NCBI GenBank assembly: GCA_001600635.1
Contig: BCKL01000009.1
Location: 737,045 to 801,044 of the forward strand
Origin: Leucosporidium creatinivorum
Taxonomy: Eukaryota; Basidiomycota; Microbotryomycetes; Leucosporidiales; Leucosporidiaceae
DNA: 64,000 nucleotides
Direction: 5' to 3'
Positions within the stretch are counted from its first letter, which is position 1. Every line of letters starts with the position of its first letter. Both the position numbers and the translations under genes were made by a program. The notes under the pieces are model-generated. The model searched no databases and was not told where the DNA came from. It saw only the letters and a list, made by a program, of their open reading frames with translations. Of this stretch, positions 14,178 through 27,692 are shown piece by piece.

Positions 14178-15130
14178 TCTTGGGCGTCTTCTCTGTTTAC
14201 GATTCGTCGAGGCTGTCGGGTTGGCGGGAGCAGCGGTTATGTTAGTTTCTCGGTGCGCCACGGCGTTTTGTAGGATGATCCGAGTCAGGGAAGCAGGGGG
14301 CGCAGACGTTTAGTTCTTATGTACAAGTCTTAGTTCTCCCTCCACGTTGGCATCGAACCACGCATCTTCAGTATCTTTCGCTTCAGGCAGGGCTCGGCTT
14401 GCGAAGGCGTGAAGGCCTGTGAAGGCGCGAAGGGAGCAGTCTAGAAGGGCAGGGACTGATAAGGTGCTCTTCACTGTTTGTTTCCGTATCGCGCCTGAGG
14501 GACGTGCTGCGCGACGGGAGGCGATGGGTCAGCTCGGCGCAGACGAGAAGCGAACAGGAGAGGGAGAGACGAACCTGCTCAGCCTGTTTACGAGCCTCGC
14601 AGTTGCGCTCCTCGCGGTTGAACTCGTCGAGGCCTATAGACATCCAGGGAGGGATGGTCAATCAGTCCTTGAGAGCAGCACCAAAGCGCGGCGGGTCGGT
14701 CTTGCCCTGGGCCCATCCCGCTCGGCGGTCACTTCCTCGAGACTCACCTCGTCAGGCGTGCTCTTCTAGGCGCCCGGGGAGTATTTGCTCTAGCCCCAGA
14801 CAGCCCCGCGAAGTCTCGACCAGCGCGGTCTGAGGTGCAACTACTGTCCGAATCGGAGGAGAAGCCAGCCTCGGCGTTCGGTTCACATACTTCATTGATC
14901 TCGCCAGAGGCGGCTATACCACTGCAGAGCGCTCTGGTCAGTCTAGTAGCATGCCTAGCGAGTGATCTATCTGCTTGTGCACTCCTACAGAGCCGCCTTG
15001 ACCAACTCCAATCGACTATACTCGACTTGTAATCGCCCTTTCAAACTCGAAATTGCGAGCCTGGCTGGGCTCGACGCGCTGACCACTCGAACTCCCTTCT
15101 CCTCCAGTTCGCCTCACTCGCTCAATCACG
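14178..15130. other. Intergenic region and ATP17 5' leader
   Basis: Contains the 3' flank of the MFS gene and the promoter and untranslated leader of the ATP17 gene. No coding frame has a start and composition that I would defend. The leader of ATP17 probably begins somewhere after 14,900, because its first intron starts at 15,132. No RNA gene or repeat is recognised. Confidence 0.45.
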
Positions 15131-16059
15131 AGTACGTCTCCCTGTACAGTCCTAGAGCACTAGCAAGCACGCTCTCTGCTCTGTAGCCCTCTACGCCCAG
15201 CTCCTACAGCCAGCTGACTCTCGCCCTTCTCGCTTTGCGCCCCCCTCCCCAGTGTCCCGTCTCGCCGCCCTCATCCCTCCCAAGATTGCCTCCCCTTCGG
15301 CTATCGGAGCGCCCCAGTCGGCTGCTCGCATGACCCGCGTCGTCGACTTCTACTCCAAGGTACGTTCCCCCTTGCTCACCCCAAGCCCGTCGAGCAAAAT
15401 GGCGCGGGTGCACTCGGACGTCGCTGACCCTCTCCTCCTTCCTCCCTGCACCTCTGCGCTGCGCTGCACTGCGGGTTATGTACGACGAATAGCTCCCCAA
15501 GGGCTCCGCGGCCAAGAAGTCGGCCGGCGCCAACCCTTTCGCCCGCTACAAGCAGCGTTACTTTGAGGGCGACAACGCCTCGGGCGCTCCCTTCATTCAC
15601 GCCATCGTGGGACTCTTCTTCATCGGTTACACCATTGACTGTGAGTGGTCCTTTTACTCGGCTTGGGCGCAGGAGAGGGGAGAGCCGAGAGCAGAGGAGG
15701 GAGCGAAGCGACCACGCACCGTGTTGCGTTCGACTTGCTGAGGACTGAGAGCTGACGCTAGACTCGCACACACAGACAACATGCACCTTAAGCACCACAA
15801 GAAGTGAGATAGCCTTGCACTGGACCGTCTCGCTGGAACTCGAGGCCGATGGACTCGAGAGCTGACCTGTTGCCCTTCCTCCCTACCTCGCTCGCGACCT
15901 GCAGCAACCACCACGTAAGCCCTACTTCTCTTCGCGCACTCAGAGAGAAACAATTTCGCTGACCCGCTCCCTTGCATGCCCCTCTCCCGCCCCCTCCTGC
16001 CACTCCGCCGAACCAATCCCTCGCCTCACCTCACCTCACCTCACCCGCGCCAACAGTAA
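15131..16059 (+). CDS. ATP17: Mitochondrial F1Fo-ATP synthase subunit f
   Basis: Small inner-membrane subunit of the ATP synthase peripheral region, involved in dimer formation. The spliced product is 98 aa and aligns through its length with yeast Atp17 (101 aa precursor): LIPPKIASPSAIGAPQSA, VVDFYSKLPKGS, ARYKQRYFEGDNASGAPF and the single membrane helix IHAIVGLFFIGYTID, ending HLKHHKNNHH. Exons: 15131, 15253-15359, 15493-15640, 15776-15803, 15905-15914, 16057-16059. The start codon is split: an A at 15131, then an intron with a GTACGT donor and GCTGAC branch, then TG at 15253. No in-frame ATG lies upstream and the next internal one (MTRVV) would remove the conserved LIPPK region. The fifth exon is only 10 nt and the stop codon is its own exon. 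A simpler stop at 15804-15806 would give HLKHHKK. Confidence 0.85.
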
Positions 16060-17223
16060 TCGATTCGGCCGACGATGTCGAGGCGTGGTGTATTGTGATT
16101 GCGGGATAGAAGATGTAAGGGCGGACAAGTAGTAAAAACCGGGCTGGAACGTGAGGTCGGTGACAGTATGTCGGATCGCGCGACGAGGGAGAGGGGAGAG
16201 CGAAGGGGAGTTGGTCGAGTGCAGAGCGAGGCTTCTTGCTGTATCCGGCTCGGTGTGAGAGACGCCGGGATCTGTTGCAGGTGTTGGCAGACTGACGCGG
16301 CGAGGAGGGGGAAAGGGGCGCGGCGCGCGCCGAAACGATGTTGGCTTCGACTGGCCGTCGAGCCTCTGATGCACGTCTTCGGGCGAAGAGATGGCTCGGG
16401 CGGGGGTGACGTCCAGCCGTGCGGTAGCCTCTCTGCCCGGGCTGAGGTCTTCTGCGCTCGCTCTTTCCCTCTTGCTTGCCTCAGCTGCTCGGCGCACCGC
16501 CGAGTCGTCTCTCGAGCTTGCAAGCGAAGTGGAAAGCTGCGCAGAGGCAAGCCGACTCGGGCAAGCCCCTCTTTCAATTTGACTCAAGCCTTGCTGCCCT
16601 GTGCTGCCTTCGCACGCCGCCATTTCGGTCGTCGCGAGCAGACGGTCGCCGAGCTCCCACTCGCCGAGCTCCCACTCGCCGAGCCGATTAGAAGAGCGAT
16701 TCCCCGTCGAGCAGTTGAGCTGAGGCTGCATAGCGACTCAAGCTAAAGCTCAGGCTGTTGCTTAGCCATTCAGATCCCCCTCGACCTGCCTTCAGTAGCG
16801 TGTGCGAAGCGCGTCGGCGACTGGAGAGAGAGAGCTCGCGAAGCTTTGGCGATGCTGGGTCGGCGCTATGCAGAGTAGCGGTAGTTCCCATATCACGCAA
16901 CGAGTGTATCTACGGATGCCACGTCGCTACATGACTCTTCTGAGGCCGAGCTGGCTCGAGCGACCAGCAGTGAAGGTCCGCTGAGGGCTGTGATGGACTT
17001 GTGTAGAGTGATAGAGTGGGAGAGAGCAGGGCAGGGCAATAGTCAGATGGCTATAGAGTGATGAAGCTGCCAAAGATGTAACTTTGTACACCCCTCGGAT
17101 CTCTGCTGAGACCAAGCCTTGGTCGCCTGCCTTGTCGCCTCTCTCCCTCTGCCTCCTCCTCCTTCGCCGTCCTCTTCTCCTCCCCCCTTCTCTCTTCTTA
17201 CCCGCCCCTTCTTCTACTTTAAA
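16060..17223. other. 1.2-kb intergenic region
   Basis: Between ATP17 and ARF1, both on plus. The region has open frames on both strands, including a 231-codon one on minus, but these are rich in Ser/Arg/Pro, show no domain and overlap each other. A short direct repeat of 15 bp (GCCGAGCTCCCACTC) occurs twice in tandem near 16,648-16,677. The last 120 bases before ARF1 are a strong CT-rich tract, usual for fungal promoters. Confidence 0.45.
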
Positions 17224-18588
<1,365 letters not shown>

Positions 18589-18968
18589 AGCGGCGATTCA
18601 TTCGCGCTCCCTCCCCCCTCCCTCCCTCCTCCGGTCTCGGCTCGCTCTCTCGCCTCGCCTCGCCTCGTCATGTCGCACCCCCCGTTCTACAACAACAGTC
18701 GTCTCTCCCCTCCTCTCCCCTTCAAATTCCTTTTCCCCCTTTCTACCCCCCTTGTTTGCTAGGTCGCCTCTCGTTTCCGTTCAGCTCCCAATGCTATTCC
18801 CCCTTTTGAAACCCCAGCAGGACCGGTCGGTCGGTCGGTGCGAGGAAAGGAGGGAGGGAGAGCAGCGAATTGACTCTGCCCGAGGTCGCGAGCTCGAGTC
18901 GAGCTCAGCACGCACGAAGTGCTTCGCCTATCGTCATCCCTTCTCTGGCTCCTACTATCTCGCTCTTC
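18589..18968. other. ARF1 3' flank and SDR promoter
   Basis: 380 bases between two plus-strand genes. The first 170 bases are pyrimidine-rich 3' flank; a short GGTCGGTCGGTCGGTG repeat lies near 18,824-18,840. No gene seen. Confidence 0.45.
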
Positions 18969-20163
18969 ATGTCGACGAACAAAACAGCACTCGTAATCGG
19001 CGGTTCTCGGTTCGTCTCTGCTCCTTCTGCACCCACCCGAGTAGCTCTCGCCTGACCGCTGCTTCTCACCAACAGCGGCCTCGGTCGTTGGCTCGTCTCG
19101 TCGCTCCACTCTCGCGGTTACAATGTCCATACGACCGTTCGCTCTGCGCCCAAGGCAGGGGAGTTTGAAGATGGTGTACAGGTGATCAGTGGAGTGGATT
19201 TGGGCGTCAAAGGAGCGAGTGCAGAGGTGTTGGAGAAGGGAATCGGTGGGGTGAGGTTTGAGCTCGTTGTCTACTCGGCGGGGTACTTTACTACCGATGT
19301 GCGTTGCTCTGCGCTACTCTACTCTGCTTGATCCTCCCAATTGATTTGTTGAGGAGCAGACCCTCGACACCCTCGACTGGACAGAGATGCAGCAGATGCT
19401 CAACATCTGTGCGCTGGCGCCGGCGTTCATACTGGCGAGGCTGAACAAGGTGGATGCGCTCAAAAAGGGAGCTAAAGTGTTGTTAGTGACGACGGAAGGC
19501 GGCTCGGTCACCCTTCGAACCAGCGAGGAGGGAGGCGGGAACTATGGGCATCACGCTTCGAAGGTGCGCGCGCCGACTCGAGCGCCGAGCGCCGAGCGTC
19601 TGAACTTTGCCCTTGAGCGGGAGCTGACGGCTGGTGGCGGGTGGGCGACAGGCTGCAGCCAATATGGTGGGAAAGCTACTGAGCATTGACCTCGCCAAGA
19701 AGGGCGTCACGGTCGTCAATATCCATGTACGTTTCCTCTCAGTCCGGCGCTGCCCTGCTCGGCGCTCTCTCTTCCCTCTCGCTTCCCTTTCGTCCTGCGC
19801 CCCATTTCGTCTCTCGACCACACACGCTAATTCTCAGCCTCCTCGCTGACCACAGCCCGGCTTCATGCGCACCGAAATGACCGCCAACATCGGCTACGAC
19901 CAGTTCTGGGAGGCCGGAGGAGCGGTCGAGCCAGCAGAAGCTGCCGAGTCGTTGCTCGACTTTGCGGAGAAGGTCGTGGGAGAGGGACATAGCGGACAAT
20001 TTTGGGCGCCGAGGGGACCCAGGTGAGCTTCGCTGGTTGTGTTTCGAGCGAGGCTCGGAGGGGAGAGTGAACTGACCGAGTTCGGAGGCTGTGCAGAGAT
20101 ATTGGCGAGGCGGAGAGGGTGATGGGGAGGGACTTGCCTACACCTTTGCAGTTGCCGTACTGA
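18969..20163 (+). CDS. Short-chain dehydrogenase/reductase, catalytic Tyr missing
   Basis: Rossmann-fold oxidoreductase of the SDR superfamily, close in layout to C-factor/sniffer-type members. Start MSTNKTALVIGGSR, then an intron, then GLGRWLVSSLHSRGYNVHTT, which together form the glycine-rich NAD(P)-binding turn. Strand 4 region VVYSAGYF replaces the usual NNAG. Active-site region: LLVTTEGGSVTLR and NYGHHASKAAANMVG. The Lys (SKAAAN) is present but the residue four before it, normally the catalytic Tyr, is His; a Tyr is found two residues earlier. PGFMRTEMT follows, matching the PG motif after strand 6. About seven exons, about 255 aa. Substrate unknown. Either an unusual catalytic arrangement or a non-catalytic SDR. 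It converges with the importin gene. Confidence 0.8.
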
Positions 20164-20302
20164 GTGATGGAGGAGCTTGTGAATAGCAGAGTCGGCCCTG
20201 GCGCTCTCGAGCTCGGCGCAGGCTTTCACTACGATTAGCGACGTCGGAGGAAAGCGGAGGTGATGAGGTCCCTCCATCTATATTCTATGTGTTCTCCCCT
20301 AC

Positions 20303-23300
20303 TCAGAAAGCTGCGAGCGAAGCAGCTCCATACGCACTCCCATCGAGCCCTCGACAGACCATCGCAAAGTCCGAGACGGCTTGTCGGCACTGCTTGCCTG
20401 TCCGGGCGCTGTGGGTCGCGGCAAAGACGAGAGATCAGCATCCGCACTTCTCCACTCGAACAGACAGAGAAAACTCACCTCAGCACCGCCTTCTCAAACT
20501 TCCCCTTTGCCTCCTCACTCGCCTTCTCGCTCGGCCACCCCTCCCTCCCCAGCAGCACCTTCAAGCTCCCCCTCATCTGTTCGGGCATGCGCATGATCAT
20601 CGCATGTAATAACTCGCTCAACGCTGCAAGATGAGAACGAGGGACCGCGCCGCCGATGGAATGGAGGAGGGTTTCGAGCAGGGACGGGGCGTGGGGTAGG
20701 AGAGTGGTGTGGAAGATGACAGAGGAGGGGGAGGCCATTCGTGTTTGTTGGACGGTGGCGATCTGTTCGAAGGGCGACGGGGGGTCAGTGAGGGAGGAGG
20801 AGAGCAAGGGAGAGAACGGACGAGAAGGTCGATCGTCGCCTTGAGAGAGAAGCGCTCTTGCATCCCCAAGCCGCGCTTGGCGAAGGTGATGACGGCGTCC
20901 AAGTGAGAAGGGATGACGATGAAGATGCGAGGGTAGTAGCGGACGATCTGTAGGCGAGGGAGGGAGAGACGAAGCAGGGAGGCGTGTCAGCGGGGGACGG
21001 CGAGAAGGGGCAAGCCAACAGGAGCCCTACCGAGTTGCAGAAGACGAGGAAAGCCTGCACAGTATCAGGGTTCTCCTCCATCGCTGCGAACGTCCAAAGC
21101 AGAGGTCAGCTCCCCCTCTCGGCGCTGGGTCGACATTGAACTCACTCTTCAAATCCCCATGCGTCGCCAGCACACTCTCCAGCCCCACTCTAACCGGCTC
21201 CCCGATCCTCGCAATATCCTCCTCACTCAGCTGATGATCCGACTGATCCCTCGATAACCGCGCGACGAGGCTTCCGGCAATGGAGAGCCAAACGGAAGAG
21301 GGGGAGGCTTGGAGTGCTGAGGTGGCGAGGGTGAGGAGGGAGAAGGAGGAGAGGGCGAGAGAGGAGGGAATGGCGTCGGAGGTGGAGTGGCGGATGTACT
21401 CGGCGAGGGCCTGCGATGGGCGAGAGGTCAGCTCGGTGGTCCCGCTCTTTCATCTTCGAAGCACCCACTCACCTGCACCACCTCTGCATCCCCACTCCAC
21501 ACCCTCGCCGCACCTTCCACCGCCTCCCCTAAAGCACCTCTCATCGCCCCGATCCTCTCATCATGCAACACCCGCGCCGAAACCTCCTTGACCTGCTGCG
21601 AATCATCAAAGCTCGCGTCTAGGTCGATGAGGTCGCCTTCGGGGTCGGAGAGACCTTTAGCGCAGGCGGTGAGGTAGTTGAGTTGTTGGAGGCAGAGGTC
21701 GCGAGATTCGGTGGGGAGCTGCGAAGACCGTGGAGGGGACGTCAGCGATGGGAGAGCGGCAAGACAGTGCAAGATAGGGAGAACGGACATGACCGTAGGC
21801 CTGTACTGAGTGAGCGAGTTTGGAGACAATGGGGTTGGCGAGAGCCTGAGAGTAGCGAGCGGAGAGGGAGTGAGCGACGAGACCTCGGCGCCGAGAAGCG
21901 GGGGCAGCGAGCCTACCAGCAACGGCTCGACAATCTGCTCCTCCGGCAGCGCCTGTACGACACTCGAAACCGACTCGAGGACCTTGACGAGCTCCGTATC
22001 CTGTGCATCATCTCGCTCGTCAGCACTCCCCCTCTCTCGCTCGAACCCTCTCCATCGAGCTCAAACTCACCTCAATCTTGCCCTCCAACCCCCCCAGCAC
22101 AGCCACAAAGCTCCCCACATGCCCCGTCAACACCTTCCTATTCGCTCCACAAAGCCCTCTCAACGCCCTCGCCGCCTGACTTCCCAATTCTCTCTCCTCC
22201 AACCCTCCAACCACGAATTCCACAGCCGCAAGACAAGCTTCCGGCTGGGTAGCGAACCACGCTGCGTAGGCTCCTACGAGACGGAGAGCTGTTCCTCGGA
22301 GAAGGAGGTGCTGGGAGGTAGGGAGGGAGCCGAGGACGGATGGGCCAAAGAGAGTGGGAAGGTGCTCGGGGCAGGGGAGGGAGACTGCTTCGTGGATGGA
22401 GTAGAGGGTGAAAAGAGTGGCTTCTAGTTCCTCGTAGCTGTCTTCGGAGGTGGGGTGAGCCTGTGAGAGTTGGGTTTGAGCGAGGGAGACGAGACCGCCG
22501 AGCATGGATTCCCGGAGGGTGTAGTACGAGTAGAGGAGCGTTTCGGCGAGGACGGTGCTGCGGTAGATGCGGAAGTTGTCGAGGACGTCTGGTTATAGCA
22601 AGGTCAGAGATCAGACATGCGCGAGTGAGAAGGGGAGCGGAGGAGCGAGCCTACCCTTCGGCCAAGTCTGAACGACCTCCTTCGTCGGCCTCTCTGCCCT
22701 TCTCCTCAGCCCCTCCGCCAGCGCCCCAAACACCGCCTTGATCACCTCCCACTCTCCTTCCCTCCCATCTCTGCCTTCCCTTCCCTCTCCATCCCCACTA
22801 ACTAACCCAACATCCGAGCTCTCCTCCTGCAAAGCCATCCATACTCCGCTCGTCATCTCGTTGATATTGTACGACTCGGTTGTATGGCCGGGGAAGTGAG
22901 TGATGGCGAGGATGAGGTGGAGGAGGGCGATTGTCGGGGGTGAAGAGAGGGTGAGGGGTGGTGACTGACCGGCGGCGAGGGCGGTTGAGGAGGGCGAGGG
23001 TGAGAAGAGGAAGGAAATGAGATGCTCCGTGATAGCGCAAACGAGCTTCATCACCGCCAACGCCTCATCATCTGCCTCCTCGTTTTCTACCGCCTCTCGA
23101 ACGACGCCCTTGACCCACTCAGACATAGCCCACCCCACGACCAACTCTTCCGTCTTGACCCTCCCAACAAATCTCGTCACTCCGACACCTCCACTCAATC
23201 CGCTGCTCCTCTCCACCAGCTCCTCCACAGCAGTACAAGCCGCTATAGTCGTCTCGGCGTTGGAAAGGTGCGAGAGGAGGAGAGGGTAGAGCGTGGTGAG

Positions 23301-24107
23301 CTCGGTGTGGGCGAACTGACCGGCGAGGAGGAAGGAGGTGAAGCAGGTGAGGGCCGAGTTGAGCTCTCGGAAAGGGGAAGTGGGGGAGGACAGAGACGAG
23401 GAGAGGGTCGAGACGATGAGGGCGGTCGAGGAGGTCAGGGTCGACATGTAGGCGATTCTGCGGGTGACAGGGGAGTTAGTAGAAGCTTAGCTAGGATAGA
23501 GAAGTGTGGCATACCTCTTGTTCCCTACTAGTTCGGCTCGGGCGACCTGCTCGACGACGACACTGAGCACCTCCAACACGGCCTCCCTACTCGTCCCAGC
23601 ACCTCCGACACGCGCCATGACCTCCAACAACCAATGTTCCCATCTCCCCTCCCCCTCCGTCAACGCCAACCTCAAACTCAAGCTCGTAACGGCCCCCGCG
23701 AGCTTCCTCAACACTACTCGTTCTCCCTGCCTTTCCTGTCCCTCTTTCGGGTATGCCTCAGCGGCAGAGGTAGCCAGCCATCCTAGTAGGGATTGCTTCA
23801 GCGGCTCATGCTGTTCTGTAGGGAGTTGATCCCATTGGCGAGTAATTGAGAGTTGGAGGGTCGAAGCGGCGAAGAAGCGGACTGAGGGGTCGAGGGAATG
23901 AGCGAGTAATGGGCCGGGGAGGGACCAGGCTGATGCGGATGATTGGACGAGCTGTAGCTGATGCTGGAGCTGGACCTGGGTGGCTGGCGGAGTCGAAGGA
24001 GAGTAGAGCGCTTGAATCAACTGTTAAAGGAAGAGGATTAGCGAGTTGTAGTGACGATCTCAGAGCAGTAGAATTACCTGAATGACCTGTTCTAGCTCTT
24101 GCTCCAT
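20303..24107 (-). CDS. Importin-13/Kap122-type karyopherin beta
   Basis: Nuclear transport receptor of the importin-beta family that carries cargo through the pore under RanGTP control. It begins MEQELEQVIQ, then LIQALYSPSTPPATQVQLQH, and SASAWSLPGPLLAHS...VRFFAASTLQLSITRQWDQL, the N-terminal Ran-binding HEAT repeats shared by importin-13, Kap122 and transportin-3. The C-terminal part PRSHLAALSELLHAMI and the final DFAMVCRGLDGSAYGAA closely match the C-terminus of importin-13 (LCRGLxGTxYG), which decides the subfamily. Around twelve exons with GCTGAC branch sites; about 1,000 aa of helical repeats. The last exon (20303-20400) has no other coding frame support than that match, but the donor (GTGAGT) and branch site are clear. 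Divergent from CFT2 across about 235 bp. Confidence 0.85.
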
Positions 24108-24343
24108 CCGATTACAGCGAGCAGCGACTGAGCAGCGATTTGGCGGAGGGAGACCCTCTCACGCGTCGCAGCTTAGACTCCCGCCTTATTCGTCTCTGTA
24201 TCTCATCACTCGTTAGATCGACTAGTACACCTCGCTACAGGATATCTACTAGCTGCTACAGCCCAGTAGGTGAGCTCTTTCTCTCTTGTAGCTCTCCAGA
24301 CGACAAGAACTGACTCTCTCGCTCCCAGCTCTCACAGAGCAGG

Positions 24344-27300
24344 ATGAGCATCACTCTTACGCCATTGGCACCACCACACCATCCACCGACCTACTTACTC
24401 ACAGTAGACTCTGCTAAAATCCTCTTGGACTGCGGTACATTCGACCATTCGCCCGCGCCCAGCTCGCTCTCCCCTGCTCAATCCACTTCAACAGCCGCCT
24501 ACCTCGCTACACTCCGCGACCTCGCTCCCACTCTTTCCCTCGTCCTCCTCACTCATCCGCTCCTCTCCTCCCTCGGCTTACTCCCTTACTTGAAAGCGAA
24601 ATGCGCTCTCCGCTGTCCCGTTTATGCGACCTTGCCGACGAGGGAGATGGGCCGATGGGCCGTGGAGGAATGGGTGGAACAGAGGAGTGAGGAGGAGAGG
24701 AATGAGGGGAGGGATGTAGTGGCTGCTAAGGCGGTAGAGGGGAAGAAGGGCAGGAAGGGCAAGGCGAGGGAGGTGGTTGAGGAGCAGGTGCCGGAGGTCA
24801 AGATGGAGGAGGATACGGATGGAGTGGTAGAGAAGATTGAGAAGGAGGAACAAGGAGGAGATCCATGGGATGTAGTATGGAAGGTCACCGTCAAGGAGAT
24901 CCGCGACGCCTTCCTCACCGTCAACGCCGTTCGGTGGACTCAACCCGTCCATCTCTCTGGTTTGTTCTCGCTCTCTATCTCTCTCACATACCCCTCACTA
25001 ACCCTCACCACCCCCACAGGCCCTCTCAAAGGCTACACCCTCGTCGCTCACCGCTCAGGACACACCCTCGGCGGCTCGCTCTACACTCTCCGACCCTCCC
25101 TCTCTTCCTCCCTCTCTCCCGCTTCTTCCTCCTCTTCCCTCCTCTACGCTCCCATCTTCAACCACGTCAAGGAGCATCACCTCGATGGAGCAGCGCTGTT
25201 GAATGGAGCGAGGATCGATGAGGGGATGAGGAGGATGGGTGTCGTGGTGGTGGGGGCGGAGAGGAGTAAAGTCGTTAATGTCAAGAGGGTGGATAGGGAG
25301 AGGAAGCTGCTCGGTATGTCTTGTCCTCACTTCTCTCGCTCGCGGTCTCTGAGGGGAGAAAGCTGACTTCCTCCTCCCTCGCAGACCTCATCACCTCAAC
25401 CCTCTCCTCGGGCGGCTCCATCCTCCTCCCCACCGACCCCTCCGCCCGCGTTCTCGAACTGCTCGTCCTCCTCGAATCGCACTGGAATTTCGCCAACCTG
25501 GGCTCAAAGTACCCCTTGTGCTTGATCTCCAAGACGGGGAGGGATGTAGTGGGCTTTGTACGAAGTTTGACCGAGTGGATGGGTGGACAGGTGGGGAGTG
25601 AGAGTGGAAGCGGTGGAGAGAAGGTTTTGAAGTTTGGGTGAGTGTCGGTTTGTCCTCTACTCGGCGCCGAGAGGGAAGCTTACCTTGCTTCATTACGATG
25701 ACGCGCGCTACAGCAACCTCCGTATCTACCCCTCTCTCGACGCTCTCAACGCCGACATCCCCTCACATGTCCCCAAAGCCATCCTCACCGTTCCTTCCAC
25801 CCTCTCGCATGGTTTCTCCCGCCACCTCTTCCTCGACTTCGCCAAATCGCCCAACAACGTCGTCATCCTCACGGGCAAGAGCGAGGAAGGAAGTTTGGCG
25901 AGGTGGCTTTGGGGCGTTTGGGATGGACAGCAGGGCGAGGGAGAGAAATGGGGAGGAGGGAAAGTGGGAGGAGTGGTGCAGTTGGATGAGGTCAAGCCTA
26001 TTGAGGTGCGTTCTTCTCTTCTCCTTTGCTCCTTTCGAGCAAACACCCGAGCTGATCGAGCGCTGCACTAACAGATCAAGCGCAAGATCTACCTCTCCGG
26101 CGCCGAGCTGGAAGCGCACCTCGCCGCCGAAGCAGAAGCCGCCGAGCTGGAAGCCAAGCATCAAGCTGTTCTCGAGCGTTCTCGTCGTATGTTGCACGCC
26201 GACGGAGATTCGGACTCCGATTCTGAGGAAGAGGACGACGAGGCAGCCGAAGAGGAGGAGGAGGAGGCGCCGGCGATGAGGCGGAGGACAGGAGGGTTCG
26301 CCGGAGGTGCAGGAGCATGGGACGAGTTCCTCGATGAGTCTACTCTCGTCGGACGAGCAGGGGGACAGTCCTTCGACATCTACGTCAAGGGCGAGTATGG
26401 AGTTCGCCGGGTGATGGATGGGCTGCCGAGGTATCGGATGTTCCCTGTGGTGGAGAGGAAGAGGAGGGTCGACGCTTATGGAGAGGCTATTGATGTGGAG
26501 GGGTGGTTGAAGAGGGGTGTGGAGGACGAGGCGTTGAAGCCGGTTATTGCGCCGGTGTTGGGGAAGAGACCGAGGGAGGAGGAGGAGGCGCTGGAGGTGA
26601 GTGCTTGCGTTATCTCGAGGCTGTGACAGATGAGCTGACGACAGTGATGGTGGCTGGGCTACAGATCAAGCCTGAGGCGCCGCACAAGTTCGTCGTCGAG
26701 GAGGTGCAAGCTGGCCTCTATTGCTCGCTCTTCGTCGTCGATATGGAGGGAGCAAGCGACGGTCGCGCGCTCAAGACCATCCTCCCTCAGATCAACCCTC
26801 GCAAGCTGGTGCGTTTCTCTCGTCTCTTATTCTCCCTCTCCCCCCACTGACGCCCTCCCTGCGTTCGAGCAGGTCGTCGTCGGAGGTTCAGAAGAGGTCG
26901 TCAACGATCTCGCCAACTCGTGCAAGGCCATCAGCTCGATGACTCAGGAAATCTACACCCCTTCGATGGGCGAGCTCATCACCGTCGGCGAGGAGACCAA
27001 GAACTTTTCGGTTCGACTCGGCGACAGTATCATGGCTTCGTTGAGATTGTCTCGCGTGAGTCCTTGCTCTCTCTTGGGTTTGAGAGCTCCGCTGACACCT
27101 TTACTCTCTATAGGTCGAAGACTACGACGTCGCCTACGTCTCTGGAGTCATCCACTTTGACCTCGAATCGGACCTCCCCGTCCTCGAGCGAACAGCTCTC
27201 ACCGACGCCATCCCCCTCTCCGCCATCGCCGCTCCACCAAAAGAAGAGGGAGATGCCGACGAGGAGGATCCAGAAGCAGCCGCCATCGCCGCCGAGACGA

Positions 27301-27692
27301 CCTCTACTCCCCCACCCTCCACTGGCGTCGACAACCTCCTCCCACCGCTCAAACCCTCCCTCTTCATCGGCGACCTCCGTCTCGCTCTCCTCAAAGAGAA
27401 GCTCTCGCTCCTCAACGTACCCTCCGAGTTCGCCGGCGAAGGAGTGCTCGTCTGTGGCCCCGCTCCTCCCGAGTCGTTCGGCTTTAGCTCGGCTTCGGCC
27501 AACAAGGTCGATCCGAGGAGGGGAGCCAAAGCTGTTGCAGAGGCGGTTAGTGAGGAGGCGTTGGAGGCTGCTGGTGGGAGGGTTGCGGTCAAGAAGACGG
27601 GGAGGGGCAAGTTGGTCATCGAGGGTAGTCCGGGCGAGACGTACTTTGTCGTGAGGAGGGCGGTGTATAGCTTGCATGCCGCGGCTGGTTGA
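24344..27692 (+). CDS. CFT2: Cleavage/polyadenylation factor subunit 2 (CPSF100)
   Basis: Non-catalytic metallo-beta-lactamase/beta-CASP subunit of the pre-mRNA 3'-end cleavage machinery, partner of the Ysh1/CPSF73 endonuclease. N-terminal MSITLTPLAPPHH, ILLDCGTFDHS and LVLLTHPLLSSLGLLPYL: the usual zinc-binding HxHxDH of active members is absent, as in all CPSF100. Further on, GYTLVAHRSGHTLGGSLYTL and APIFNHVKEHHLDG, SGGSILLPTDPSARVLELL and PKAILTVPSTLSHGFSRHLF belong to the lactamase/beta-CASP fold. An acidic insert (DSDSDSEEEDDEAAEEEEEE) follows. The C-terminal domain ends FIGDLRLALL, GEGVLVCGPAPPESF, and LVIEGSPGETYFVVRRAVYS. Eight exons, about 960 aa. The last 440 bases are duplicated at 57.35-57.79 kb. 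Confidence 0.92.

Noticed and set aside
16036-16731. 231-codon ATG-started frame on minus strand
   Set aside because: Ser/Arg/Pro-rich, overlaps the end of ATP17, shows no domain, and its only repeat comes from a 15-bp DNA repeat. Looks like chance in GC-rich DNA.
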